Assembly: GCA_021806095.1 (NCBI GenBank)
Contig: JAJZYD010000007.1
Coordinates: 1-34,872 of the forward strand
From: Microcaldota archaeon
Lineage (GTDB): Archaea > Micrarchaeota > Micrarchaeia > Micrarchaeales > Micrarchaeaceae
Length of the DNA stretch: 34,872 nt
Direction of reading: 5' to 3'
Shown here: piece by piece, positions 17,239-26,270 of the stretch
How positions within the stretch are numbered: position 1 is the first letter of the stretch
How the letters are laid out: every line of letters starts with the position of its first letter
Program-made: the position numbers and the translations under genes
Notes under the pieces: model-generated
The model's input: the letters and a program-made list of their open reading frames with translations, nothing else
Databases searched by the model: none
Told to the model about the DNA's origin: nothing

Positions 17239-17949
17239 TCATTTTGTAATTATTATTTCACCAAAAAATATTTCTTGAATTATTGTTATTTTTGATTGAT
17301 GTGCAAGAAACAACAATGGAATAAACAAATCAATAAGTATATTTTTGTTATTTGATAATTTAATAAAATGATTTGAAAGCTCTTTAAATGTAATCATTTT
17401 TTCTTTATCATAATTTTGATCTATTATTTTCATAATTTGATTTATCTTATTATCTATATCTTCTTTATTTAATTCAATCACCAAAGGTATTAAATTTTCC
17501 TTTGTAATAATTTCTTTATTATCTTTAATTTTCATCGCTTCATCTAATGCCGCCATTAACTCAAATAAAGTTATACGCCTATTTGGCTGTATTCTTACTT
17601 TGTTGATTAACTGTGGCACTGCAGGAATAACTCTTTGAGCCTCTTGTTCTTCTTCAATTTGTTCTGGCTCATTAAATAATTTTAAAGATGTAGATTTCAT
17701 ATAAAGGAGTATAGACGCAGCAAGTATAATATTTGCAGGTACATGCAAATCTAAAGTCTGCATTTTTTTAACAGTATCAATATAATTATCAACAACCTTT
17801 GATATATTTATATCCCATGGATTTATTTTATTTGTCTCAACAAGTTCAATAAGCAGTTCTCGCCATGTTATATTCTTTACAAATTCTTCAAAATTAATCT
17901 GTTTAGAATCAACAATTATATTAGTAGATACATTAGTAATCTCTTTCAT
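17239..17949 (-). CDS. scpA: Segregation and condensation protein A (kleisin)
   Basis: Kleisin subunit that bridges the SMC heads. The 236 residues show the N-terminal ScpA block ITWRELLIELVETNKINPWDINISK and DLHVPANIILAASILLYMKS, an acidic, variable middle with RITLFELMAALDEAM, and the C-terminal winged helix TFKELSNHFIKLS with HQSKITIIQEIFFGEI. All parts are present and length is normal. The stop overlaps an ATGA that opens a 16-codon frame running into the TnpB relic. scpB follows downstream beyond the relic. Confidence 0.9.
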   Translation of the reverse strand: MKEITNVSTNIIVDSKQINFEEFVKNITWRELLIELVETNKINPWDINISKVVDNYIDTVKKMQTLDLHVPANIILAASILLYMKSTSLKLFNEPEQIEEEQEAQRVIPAVPQLINKVRIQPNRRITLFELMAALDEAMKIKDNKEIITKENLIPLVIELNKEDIDNKINQIMKIIDQNYDKEKMITFKELSNHFIKLSNNKNILIDLFIPLLFLAHQSKITIIQEIFFGEIIITK

Positions 17950-18324
17950 CTATGTCACTGGTTGCCTTAATATATATACTGACGAAAGATATTTATGCTT
18001 AATGATAATAGAGGCAATGATTTGATAAATAGAAGGTATATTTTAATAAATTTATAGAATAATAGTAAATAATATATATTTGACTAAATAATATTAAATA
18101 AATATTATGCAAACATTTCAAACCTAATATATGATAAATATTTAGTATCAAAACATAAAAGTTAGAAAATATGAGAGACAGTATTTTAAAGTAAAAATGA
18201 TTATATAATTAAAATTAGGATTAAGAGCTAAGAAAAAAGATAAATATAATATATAGATTAAAATATATAGATTAATTTATAATTTATATTTAAAATTAAT
18301 AAAAACAATCAATAAAATGTTTAT
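17950..18324. other. AT-rich intergenic region upstream of scpA and the PH-like gene
   Basis: About 375 nt between two divergent genes. It is built almost wholly of A/T-rich words such as AATATAT and TTTATA, with several possible TATA boxes for either direction. I see no ORF, hairpin of note or RNA signature. Confidence 0.5.
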
Positions 18325-19512
18325 ATGAATGATATGTTATCCGCAAGGATTTTTGGAGAAAATGTTTTACTTAGAATACAAAGTAGATTTAAAAAACCTA
18401 TTATGTATTTACCATCTTCTATAGCAATGACAGAGAAGCATCTTTATTATATTGGCCTTATTAAAACAATTGCAATACCTTATAAGGAGATAACTTCAAT
18501 AAGTATAAAGAAATCATTATTTTATTCACAAGCTATAATTAAAACAACTCAAAAAAAATCAATGAAATTTAGATCTGATAACAAAAGTATACTTGCTCTT
18601 TTTGGATTATTAAGTAATGAATTGCTTCCAGTGAAACCAACTTTCTTTGGTAATACAACAATTTTGACAGATGATGATGCTTACGTTGATAGTAATAAAA
18701 AGAAAAATAAAAATAATATAAGGATTGATAAAAAATCCATACATATTAGAATAAAAGATCCAAAAAAAGGAATAAAAATTCTTACAAATAACAATAACAA
18801 TATCAAAGATAATATTGATGATATTAATAACAAAAAATACAATGTAAGTAATAATATTTTATTTATAGATACAATTAAAACATTATCAATTAAACTTAAA
18901 GCAACAAGTAATAAAATTAATTATAAATTATTTAAAAATAATTTTAATAATAATATTAATATAATTTACAATAATTATGTTAAATTATATCTATTTAATA
19001 TAAAGAATAAAATATTGAATATTGACATTTATAGCAACCAACTCTATTTAAAGAACTTAAAAAATAAATTATTAAATATAGATTTGAAACAAATAAATAC
19101 AATAGCAACAGATTATATTAAGAATATTAAATTGAAAGTTGTAAATCTTAAATATTCATATAATAATATTAGAAGTTTGTTGATGAACAAACAACATACT
19201 GTTATTTTAAGCAATAATAATAAATTTATTTTAAAAAATACTAAATACAAAGGCATTAAAAATATTTCAACTATTTATTCAAATCAAAAAATCGCAAAAA
19301 ATGAAGAACATATGATAATAGATAAAAAAACACAAACATTTACAAACAATAAAAATAGCGATCTTTATAAAAGCATGCATATATTTAATGTTAGAAAAAT
19401 TAGAGAAAACATCAAAAAATTTGATGAATTTAATGATGAATTAAATAGTTATAAATTATTGTTCATAGAAGAAAAAGACAATAATAATTTATGGTTTAAA
19501 AGAGGAAAATAA
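18325..19512 (+). CDS. Asn/Lys-rich protein with an N-terminal PH-like domain, unknown function
   Basis: A 395-aa protein I cannot assign. Residues about 10-105 resemble a bacterial PH or GRAM-like fold: a strand-rich opening, MTEKHLYYIGLIKTIAIPYKEITSISIKK, then further strands and a closing helix. From about 120 on, it is low-complexity, extremely rich in Asn, Lys and Ile, with related units such as NIKNKILNIDI and NLKNKLLNIDL. It recovers complexity in the last 50 residues (FNVRKIRENIKKFDEF). No membrane helix or signal is visible. It is bounded by long intergenic gaps, so probably single. The reading frame is long and intact despite the bias, which supports a real gene. Confidence 0.65.
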   Translation: MNDMLSARIFGENVLLRIQSRFKKPIMYLPSSIAMTEKHLYYIGLIKTIAIPYKEITSISIKKSLFYSQAIIKTTQKKSMKFRSDNKSILALFGLLSNELLPVKPTFFGNTTILTDDDAYVDSNKKKNKNNIRIDKKSIHIRIKDPKKGIKILTNNNNNIKDNIDDINNKKYNVSNNILFIDTIKTLSIKLKATSNKINYKLFKNNFNNNINIIYNNYVKLYLFNIKNKILNIDIYSNQLYLKNLKNKLLNIDLKQINTIATDYIKNIKLKVVNLKYSYNNIRSLLMNKQHTVILSNNNKFILKNTKYKGIKNISTIYSNQKIAKNEEHMIIDKKTQTFTNNKNSDLYKSMHIFNVRKIRENIKKFDEFNDELNSYKLLFIEEKDNNNLWFKRGK

Positions 19513-19710
19513 TCGATTTAAAATTAAGTTTGTATTTATTTTATATTTTATTCTGCTTGTTTATTAAAATTTATTACATTATCAGTATTACTAAATAGCA
19601 TTTTATTTATATTATATATGCATCACATTATAATTTATTAATATATTAATTTGGCATAATATATTAATTAAATATAATTAAAATGGAAGAAAGTAAAATT
19701 AGATGATGAA

Positions 19711-21840
19711 GTGGATATTTTATATATCATTGGAAAAGCTCCAAATGAAATAATTGAATCATTAAGAAATAGGAATATAACAGAATTTACACCCCCACAA
19801 GCAGAAGCAATAGAAAAAGGATTATTAGAAATGAAAAAAATTGTAATTTCGGCGCCGACTGCAAGTGGAAAAACATTAATAGCTGAACTTGCTTGTATTA
19901 ATATGATTATAAGAACAGGTAAAAAAGCAGTTTATGTAGCCCCAATGCGGGCATTAGTAATGGAAAAGTATAATGAATTTAAAAATTCATATCCTTATAT
20001 AAGATCAGTTGTATCCATAGGTGATTTTGATTCTAGCGATCCAATGCTTAAAAATTATGATTTGCTTTTTGTTTCAACAGAAAAATTTGATAGTTTAATA
20101 AGGCATAAAATAGAATGGCTGGATGAGATTGGCTGCATTGTTTTTGATGAAATACATATGCTCAATGATGCTTCAAGAGGACCAACACTTGAAATTTTAA
20201 TTACAAAACTAAAAGATAATATTAATACCCAGATAATTGCACTTAGCGCGACAATAGGAAATCCAGAAGAACTTGCAAAATGGCTTAATGCAGAACTTGT
20301 AATCAGCGATTATAGATCTGTTAAATTAAATAAGGGGATAATTTATAAAAACAAATTTTATATGTTGAATGAGAATAATGAAGAAGAAGCTACAACTTTA
20401 AAAAGTACAGCCAAATTGCCAGAGCATATTATATTGGAAGATACATTAAAAAGAAGAAAGCAGGCTATATTGTTTTATGCAACAAAACGAAATGCAGAAT
20501 CTGGAGCACAGAAAGCAATTGAAATAGTGAAGAATTATATTAGTAATGATGATAGAGAAAAACTAAAAAAAATAAGCAAAAAAATTTTGGAAGCGTCCAG
20601 CAGACCGACAGAGCAATGCATCAAACTTGCAAATATTGTTAATGATGGAGTGGCATTCCATCATGCAGGGCTTCTTAATGAACAAAAAATACTTGTTGAA
20701 GACGCTTTTAAAAAAAATTTAATAAAGGCAATATGTGCTACAACAACTCTTGGTTATGGTATTAATTTTCCTGCACATACAGTATTAATAAGAGATTTAA
20801 GCCGATATAATTCATCATATAATGAAAATTTAAGTGTTAATGAGGTATTACAGCTTTTTGGAAGGGCTGGCAGACCAATGTATGATAGTGAAGGCAGGGC
20901 GGTAATAATTGCAAACTCAGTTGAGAGAAAAAATGAATTGTATAAAAGATATATATTGGCAAAGCCAGAATCTATAGATTCTAATTTGGGTGTTTTACCA
21001 GTATTAAGAACACACATTCTTGCATTTATTTCAGAGGAATTTTTAAATGATGTTAATTCAATAATAAATTTTTTAAATAATAGCTTTTATGGCATGCGCT
21101 ATGGAAATAATTCAAGAATAAAAAGTATTGTTAGTGAAGTATGTAAAGAACTTATAAACTTTAATTTTGTAGATATTGATAATTATGAAAAATTAAAGGC
21201 AACTTCTATAGGAAAAAGAGTAAGTGAATTATATATAGATCCGGTATCTGCAAAATGGATTATAGATTCATTAAATATTATCGATAAAAATACAACAATT
21301 GATGAAATATTATATTTAATAACAAATACTTTAGAAATGAGGCCATATGTAAGAGAAGTACCAGAAGTAGAATCTGCTTACAATCTTTATCAAAAGTTTA
21401 ATAGTAGAATTTATGAGAAATATGAAAGAATTGATTATGGATATTATGACCCGTTAAGAGTTATAAGCACTGCATTAATGCTCAAAGATTGGGTAGAAGA
21501 AGAAAGAGAAGATGAGATAATTGCAAAATATCATACAACACCAGGAGAACTACACACAAAAATTATGAATGCTGACTGGATTATTTATTCTACGATAGAA
21601 CTTGCAAAACTTATCAAAAAGAATATTCACGAATTAATTAATGCGAGGATTAGGCTTAGATATGGGGTTAAAGAAGAATTATTAGACTTAATAAGGCTTG
21701 AACAAATAGGGCGTGTAAGAGCCAGACTACTGTATGATAATAAAATTAAGAAAGTCAGTGATATAAAAAATAATAAACAATTAGTATATAAGCTCTTGGG
21801 AAAAGAAGTTTCTGAAAAAATATTTGTACAAATTCCTTAA
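19711..21840 (+). CDS. hel308: Hel308/Hjm Ski2-like DNA helicase
   Basis: A 3'-5' superfamily 2 helicase for replication-fork repair. The 709 residues contain FTPPQAEAI (Q motif), Walker A APTASGKT about 48-55, DEIH about 146-149, LSATIGNPEELAKWL, FHHAGL, TTTLGYGINFPA, and the motif VI block LQLFGRAGRP. The C-terminal winged-helix/ratchet and helix-hairpin-helix (IRLEQIGRVRARLLY) domains follow. Translation starts at GTG (19711): no in-frame ATG precedes it, and the Q motif sits at the normal distance. Length matches the family. Confidence 0.95.
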   Translation: MDILYIIGKAPNEIIESLRNRNITEFTPPQAEAIEKGLLEMKKIVISAPTASGKTLIAELACINMIIRTGKKAVYVAPMRALVMEKYNEFKNSYPYIRSVVSIGDFDSSDPMLKNYDLLFVSTEKFDSLIRHKIEWLDEIGCIVFDEIHMLNDASRGPTLEILITKLKDNINTQIIALSATIGNPEELAKWLNAELVISDYRSVKLNKGIIYKNKFYMLNENNEEEATTLKSTAKLPEHIILEDTLKRRKQAILFYATKRNAESGAQKAIEIVKNYISNDDREKLKKISKKILEASSRPTEQCIKLANIVNDGVAFHHAGLLNEQKILVEDAFKKNLIKAICATTTLGYGINFPAHTVLIRDLSRYNSSYNENLSVNEVLQLFGRAGRPMYDSEGRAVIIANSVERKNELYKRYILAKPESIDSNLGVLPVLRTHILAFISEEFLNDVNSIINFLNNSFYGMRYGNNSRIKSIVSEVCKELINFNFVDIDNYEKLKATSIGKRVSELYIDPVSAKWIIDSLNIIDKNTTIDEILYLITNTLEMRPYVREVPEVESAYNLYQKFNSRIYEKYERIDYGYYDPLRVISTALMLKDWVEEEREDEIIAKYHTTPGELHTKIMNADWIIYSTIELAKLIKKNIHELINARIRLRYGVKEELLDLIRLEQIGRVRARLLYDNKIKKVSDIKNNKQLVYKLLGKEVSEKIFVQIP

Positions 21841-21895
21841 TTATATTATATAAATAAAGCAAATATTATATATATTATAATATTAAATTGATAAA

Positions 21896-22456
21896 ATGAA
21901 CAAATTAAACAATAAATTTGATAATAAGATTGCAGACTTTGCTAATATGGATTTTAGAGTTTACATTAAGGAACTTGATGAAAATAATTTAGAAGAACTC
22001 GTTGAATGTGCAAATGATAAAAATGTTTCTGAAGGAGTTAATTCTAATTTAATACCATATCCATTTACAAAAATGAATGCAAAGATAATAATTGAAAGAA
22101 ATAAGTTAGGAATTGAAAAACATTTTGGTATATTCCTGAAAAATAAAAATAAACTCATTGGCAATATAGTTATATTTAATAGAAATGGAGATAATGCAGA
22201 AATTGGATACTGGATAAATAGCAATTATACAGGTAAAAGATATGCAAAAGAGGCAATTATTCTTCTTTTAGATTTATGTTTAAATAATTTAAATCTAAAA
22301 AAAATATATGCAAGGATTAGACGTTCTAATAAATTTTCAATAAGGCTCGTTAAATCATTAAATTTTATAGAAGAAAATTTATTAAATGAAAACTTAGGTG
22401 GAGATGCAATGGATGTTGTATTTAGTTTGCAAATAAGCAAAATAGTATTCCACTAA
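21896..22456 (+). CDS. GNAT-family N-acetyltransferase, RimJ/RimL type
   Basis: A 186-aa acetyl-CoA-dependent acetyltransferase. After about 20 polar residues the domain runs VYIKELDENNLEELVECAND, then GNIVIFNRNGDNAEIGYWI as the central strands, and NYTGKRYAKEAI as the acetyl-CoA pyrophosphate loop, and it ends with NKFSIRLVKSLNF, the usual helix before the last strand. The arrangement matches RimJ/RimL-like enzymes that modify protein N-termini, though small-molecule substrates are equally possible. It lies 55 nt after hel308 on the same strand. Confidence 0.85.
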   Translation: MNKLNNKFDNKIADFANMDFRVYIKELDENNLEELVECANDKNVSEGVNSNLIPYPFTKMNAKIIIERNKLGIEKHFGIFLKNKNKLIGNIVIFNRNGDNAEIGYWINSNYTGKRYAKEAIILLLDLCLNNLNLKKIYARIRRSNKFSIRLVKSLNFIEENLLNENLGGDAMDVVFSLQISKIVFH

Positions 22457-22525
22457 TCATCCTTCTTACAATTAGTTTAAATATTTTGTTATCATTTTAA
22501 TATTGCTTTATATTTAAATTTTAAA

Positions 22526-22738
22526 ATGATATCTATGTATATTTCTACATCAACAATTAAGAGAATTTTGAAGGAAGCAGGCGCAGAAAGAGTAAGCAAT
22601 GATGCAATTATGATTTTTCATGAAAATATAAACAAATTTGCCTATAAAGTTGCTACGCGATCTGTTAAATTTGCAAAACATGCAAAAAGGAAAACAGTTG
22701 ATTCTTCTGATATAAGACTTGCAATGACTTTTGATTAA
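22526..22738 (+). CDS. Archaeal histone, HMf-type
   Basis: A 70-aa histone-fold protein that wraps DNA as dimers and larger assemblies. It shows STSTIKRILKEAGAERVSNDAI, a long central helix with KFAYKVATRSVKFAKHAKRKTV, and the last helix SSDIRLAM, exactly the three-helix histone fold with the conserved RVS, R-K-T-V and D-I loop residues. No tail extensions. The MIS start or the Met three residues later are both possible. It is a strong archaeal marker, excluding a bacterial source. Confidence 0.96.
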   Translation: MISMYISTSTIKRILKEAGAERVSNDAIMIFHENINKFAYKVATRSVKFAKHAKRKTVDSSDIRLAMTFD

Positions 22739-22786
22739 ACTCACCAAAACTAAAAATATTTATACAATATAAAACAGGTTAGTGTA

Positions 22787-23593
22787 ATGTCTATTATTAA
22801 TAGAATTTTTGGGAAACATGTAAAGCTCTCAATAAATGAAAATGAAAATGAGATAGCTCTTACTGAAAGTGGAAATGAGAAAGTAATTACCTTCAATAAC
22901 ATTGTTTATTCAAAACTAAAAAAAGGTAGTATACTTGTTGATGGATATTGGGACTATTTTTTACCATTACCAAACTACTTTAATAAAATCAATATAAATA
23001 ATATCAAAAATAAAAATGTTGTGAATGTTTTAGTAATAGGCCTTGGTGCTGGTACTATTCCTTATCAAATGCTGCAGACATATAATAATGTTAAAATTAC
23101 TGCTTTAGAAACAAGTGCAGCTATGATACAAATAACAAAGGAATTATTACAAAAGGAAGATCTTAAAAAATTAAAAATAATATATCATGATGGTTATGAT
23201 TATATAAATAAAAATGTAGCACATTTAAGAAATCTTTATGATTTAATAATTTTAGATGCATATATTGATGACAAGATACCAGATGTTTTTTTTGAAAAAC
23301 AATTTATAGACAATATTAATTTCATACTTAATAATGAAGGTATATTTGCAATAAATTTTATCCAAAACACTAAAAATGATTTGAGATTATTAATAAAGAA
23401 TTTAAAAGATTATTATAAGATTTATTATTTAAATACCGGATTATTCTCGGGAAATCTCATAATATTGAATATGAAGAATAAAAATAGGGGTATTAATAAT
23501 TTACTCCAAGCTTTTAATGGCTTACAAGACAATATAAAACTTGAGGCTTATAATTATTATGCTAATATAAAGAGTGAAAACAAAGATTATTAA
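22787..23593 (+). CDS. Spermidine-synthase-fold methyltransferase-like protein
   Basis: A 268-aa protein with an N-terminal beta-strand region and a class I nucleotide-binding fold: VLVIGLGAGTIPYQML (motif I), ITALETSAAM (acidic ribose-binding strand), HDGYDYI and YDLIILDAYIDDKIPDVFF (motif IV equivalent). This is the spermidine-synthase/SpeE-like superfamily. I do not see a clear polyamine-site DxD pattern, so it may be a methyltransferase or an aminopropyltransferase of unknown substrate. It starts 48 nt after the histone gene on the same strand and converges on pelA. Confidence 0.75.
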   Translation: MSIINRIFGKHVKLSINENENEIALTESGNEKVITFNNIVYSKLKKGSILVDGYWDYFLPLPNYFNKININNIKNKNVVNVLVIGLGAGTIPYQMLQTYNNVKITALETSAAMIQITKELLQKEDLKKLKIIYHDGYDYINKNVAHLRNLYDLIILDAYIDDKIPDVFFEKQFIDNINFILNNEGIFAINFIQNTKNDLRLLIKNLKDYYKIYYLNTGLFSGNLIILNMKNKNRGINNLLQAFNGLQDNIKLEAYNYYANIKSENKDY

Positions 23594-23613
23594 CATTGAT
23601 TTTTTTAATTAAA

Positions 23614-24654
23614 TTAATAACCTACAATATCTTTGAATGAATGTAGTTGTATGCCTACTTCATCATTAGAATTAATGATTTCTATTTTGATTTTATTTTT
23701 TTCAGCAATCTCCAAAACTTTTTGAAATTCTTCATCACCCAACATATTATCGTTTACAAGCAATACATTTATTTCATAATTCTCAATTGCATCTTTTATA
23801 TTTTTAATTCCATATATGCCTTTACCAATACTATAAGCACTTAAAAATTCTTCCATCATTTTAAATTCTTTACGTATTTTCTCTTTTTCTAAAAGATTTG
23901 CAACACTATCACTTTTTATTAATTCATATACTGCACTTCTTTCTGCACTGCTTGTATTTTCAAATATTATTTGCTTATTAATTTTTTTTAGAAAGCCACC
24001 CTTTTCCGCAAAATCTTTTATATTATCTTTTGTAAATCCAGGTCCTGCTATTATAATTGTATCAACATTCATAGTAACACATAAATCAAGTATTTTTTGA
24101 AAATATTTTTTTTCCTGTTCTTGAAAATCTTTTTGAGATAGTCTTTTACTTAATCTGCTATAAATTTCATTTCCAAATTCTATTCCATAACCTAATAAAT
24201 ATGCAAAAAGAGCTTTTTCATCATCAACTACAATGATACCAAGAATCACTTTTTTAGTATTTTTAATTGCCTCACTAATTAATTCGCGCATATAATTTGG
24301 CCAATGTAATTTTGTAATTTCTAAAGTATCCCCTTCACTTATATTAAGTGTATGATAGCTCCCTAATCTAATATAATCAAGAGGCTTCCCTTCAATAATC
24401 TTTCCACTTATTCGCAGTTTATTCGAATTTTTATCAAATTCAGTTTTTTCAACTTTTACTTTTATAATCACTTCTTTAAGTTCTCCAACATCACGATCAT
24501 TAGATTTGAATTTTCTAAAACTTTCTGATTTTACCATATCATCTTTAAAAATAATCCTTTGAATAGTCCAGATATCATTTACATTATCAGCACGGAGCTT
24601 TAGACTGCCTGTACTTTCTTGAAATCTAATTATTTTCATATTTTTACCGATCAA
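23614..24654 (-). CDS. pelA: Pelota/Dom34, stalled-ribosome rescue factor
   Basis: Works with aABCE1 and an EF-1A-like GTPase to split stalled ribosomes. The protein has the N-terminal Sm-like domain (RFQESTGSLKLRADNVNDIW), the VGELKEVIIKVKVEKTEFD strand set, GSYHTLNISEG, then the eRF1-like middle domain with IIAGPGFTKDNI and the C-terminal L7Ae-like domain (NVLLVNDNML). The GGQ of eRF1 is absent, as expected for Pelota. Length (346 aa) is normal. The sixth residue Met (24639) is a more family-like start, giving MKIIRF. Confidence 0.94.
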   Translation of the reverse strand: MIGKNMKIIRFQESTGSLKLRADNVNDIWTIQRIIFKDDMVKSESFRKFKSNDRDVGELKEVIIKVKVEKTEFDKNSNKLRISGKIIEGKPLDYIRLGSYHTLNISEGDTLEITKLHWPNYMRELISEAIKNTKKVILGIIVVDDEKALFAYLLGYGIEFGNEIYSRLSKRLSQKDFQEQEKKYFQKILDLCVTMNVDTIIIAGPGFTKDNIKDFAEKGGFLKKINKQIIFENTSSAERSAVYELIKSDSVANLLEKEKIRKEFKMMEEFLSAYSIGKGIYGIKNIKDAIENYEINVLLVNDNMLGDEEFQKVLEIAEKNKIKIEIINSNDEVGIQLHSFKDIVGY

Positions 24655-24919
24655 TAATTTATATTTGAATTTATCATTTTTTCTTTTTTAGTTATCTTAA
24701 TTTTATTATATTTCTTTCATTTATTTTGTTTGTATATTTTAATTTTATTTATTACTGATATTTGATATATATTTATAAATGTAGTTGCTTTAATTGATAT
24801 AATTTAATATTAAATGAATTGAAAATGTTTTATATAAATACTTATCAAAGTTGAATTAATAAATATAGTTTAAATTATTTAAATTATATAATTTAATATA
24901 AGTATATTTATGATTATTT

Positions 24920-25585
24920 ATGATTAATATGTTTGATATACAATTTATACAACTTATCATAAGCTTTATTTTTAATATTATAAGCAGCTCAGCAGTGAAC
25001 TCAACATACACAATGCTATATAATTTTATATCAAACTATGGTTATATATCACTATTTGTGCTCATGTTGTTAGAGAGCTCTTCATTACCTATACCAAGTG
25101 AAATTGTTGTACCGATTGCGGGGATATTAAGCAGAGCTGGAGGCCCTCTATTTTTTCCTGTTGCTTTGCTGGCGTTAACTCTAGGAAGTATTGTTGGCAT
25201 GTTGATTGATTATTATATAGGTTATATTTTTGGTAAGGATATTGTATATAAACATTTAAAGGCTTTACACCTTAAAAAATCAGAACTTGACAAATTTGAC
25301 AATTTATTTGACAACAATGCTGTTTTAACAATATTTATAACAAGATTAATACCTGTTATAAGAACAGTTGTTAGTTTTCCGGCAGGTTTTGCAAAAATGG
25401 ATATTAAAGTCTTTTTGTTATATTCAATACTCGGAACAGTTTTGTGGAATATTTTATTAATGCTCTTTGGTTATATGGTTGTTTCAACTAATATTAATCT
25501 TATGATATTGATTATAATAGCATTTTTTATGCTTTTATATATTATTTATAAGATTACAAAAAAGAAGCTTTTTAGTAAACAATAA
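24920..25585 (+). CDS. DedA/VTT-domain membrane protein
   Basis: A 221-aa integral membrane protein of the DedA (SNARE-associated/VTT) family, linked to lipid translocation and membrane homeostasis. It shows LLESSSLPIPSEIVVPIAG, a reentrant Pro/Glu motif, then FFPVALLALTLGSIVGMLIDYYIGY, and the hallmark TRLIPVIRTVVSFPAG with its essential Arg residues, then two C-terminal helices. Five or six membrane segments are evident. The small membrane-protein gene begins 25 nt downstream, suggesting one transcript. Confidence 0.9.
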   Translation: MINMFDIQFIQLIISFIFNIISSSAVNSTYTMLYNFISNYGYISLFVLMLLESSSLPIPSEIVVPIAGILSRAGGPLFFPVALLALTLGSIVGMLIDYYIGYIFGKDIVYKHLKALHLKKSELDKFDNLFDNNAVLTIFITRLIPVIRTVVSFPAGFAKMDIKVFLLYSILGTVLWNILLMLFGYMVVSTNINLMILIIIAFFMLLYIIYKITKKKLFSKQ

Positions 25586-25610
25586 TTGACAATTTGATAA
25601 TATCAAACTT

Positions 25611-26051
25611 ATGGAAAAGCTTTTAAAATATTCTTTTTATGTATTAATTAGTGATGTTATGGAAAGAAAAACCAAAATATCTAAACATGTTGTAAAAGAA
25701 AGGGAGAATAAGATAATAGAGGATTTATTATTATTAGCGTTTATATTTATTGGGCTTGGCATTGGAATTGCTTATTTACAAGTAGCAGCTGGATTATTAA
25801 TAGGTTTTGGCGTTGGAATGATTTTTAGAGAATTTTTAAGGCCAAAAAAAGATAAATTACAGGAAATTGCAATATCAATGAATGTAGCGGCATATATTCT
25901 TGTGCTTATAGGTGTATATTTTATAATAATGGGTATTGTACTTTTGGAAAATTTTACATTTTTTTATCCATATAATGCAAGTTATATTCTTGTAATAATT
26001 GGTATTATATTTATAGCATTATATGCAATTGAAAGGAAGAATAAAAAGTAA
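25611..26051 (+). CDS. Small four-helix membrane protein, unknown function
   Basis: A 146-aa protein I do not recognise. A basic N-terminal stretch (ERKTKISKHVVKEREN) precedes four hydrophobic helices in two pairs: LLLAFIFIGLGIGIAYL, AAGLLIGFGVGMIF, then after RPKKDK a second pair, VAAYILVLIGVYFIIMGI and YILVIIGIIFIALY. Basic residues after helix 2 and at the C-terminus suggest both ends are cytoplasmic. The Met at residue 17 could be the true start. It follows the DedA gene by 25 nt and may act with it. T-rich sequence after the stop could end the transcript. Confidence 0.6.
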   Translation: MEKLLKYSFYVLISDVMERKTKISKHVVKERENKIIEDLLLLAFIFIGLGIGIAYLQVAAGLLIGFGVGMIFREFLRPKKDKLQEIAISMNVAAYILVLIGVYFIIMGIVLLENFTFFYPYNASYILVIIGIIFIALYAIERKNKK

Positions 26052-26211
26052 GATAATTATAATAGTTTAGCCAACTTATTTTTTATTTTTTTATTATTAT
26101 TTTTTATTTTTGAAACTTACCACTTAGATTAATAAATATCAGTAAAATTTATAAATTTATTTACAAAATTTATAGTATTCTTTTTATACTTATCTTATTA
26201 TTATTTAACAT

Positions 26212-26269
26212 ATGATGACCGAGGTGAACGCTGAGCTTAGTGCTATGAAGAGAGTTGCGGGCGGGCTGA
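26212..26269 (+). ncRNA. C/D box sRNA (2'-O-methylation guide), unannotated
   Basis: The boxes are in canonical order: C ATGATGA (26212-26218), a 12-nt guide CCGAGGTGAACG, D' CTGA (26231-26234), C' ATGAAGA (26245-26251, one change from consensus), a 14-nt guide, and D CTGA (26266-26269). Spacing matches archaeal guides bound by L7Ae, Nop5 and fibrillarin. The G+C content of this 58-nt stretch stands out sharply from its AT-rich surroundings. The modified nucleotides would be those pairing five bases upstream of D' and D; I cannot name the target. TATA-like words lie near 26148-26176. It abuts the start of the next gene. Confidence 0.8.
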
Positions 26270-26270
26270 T

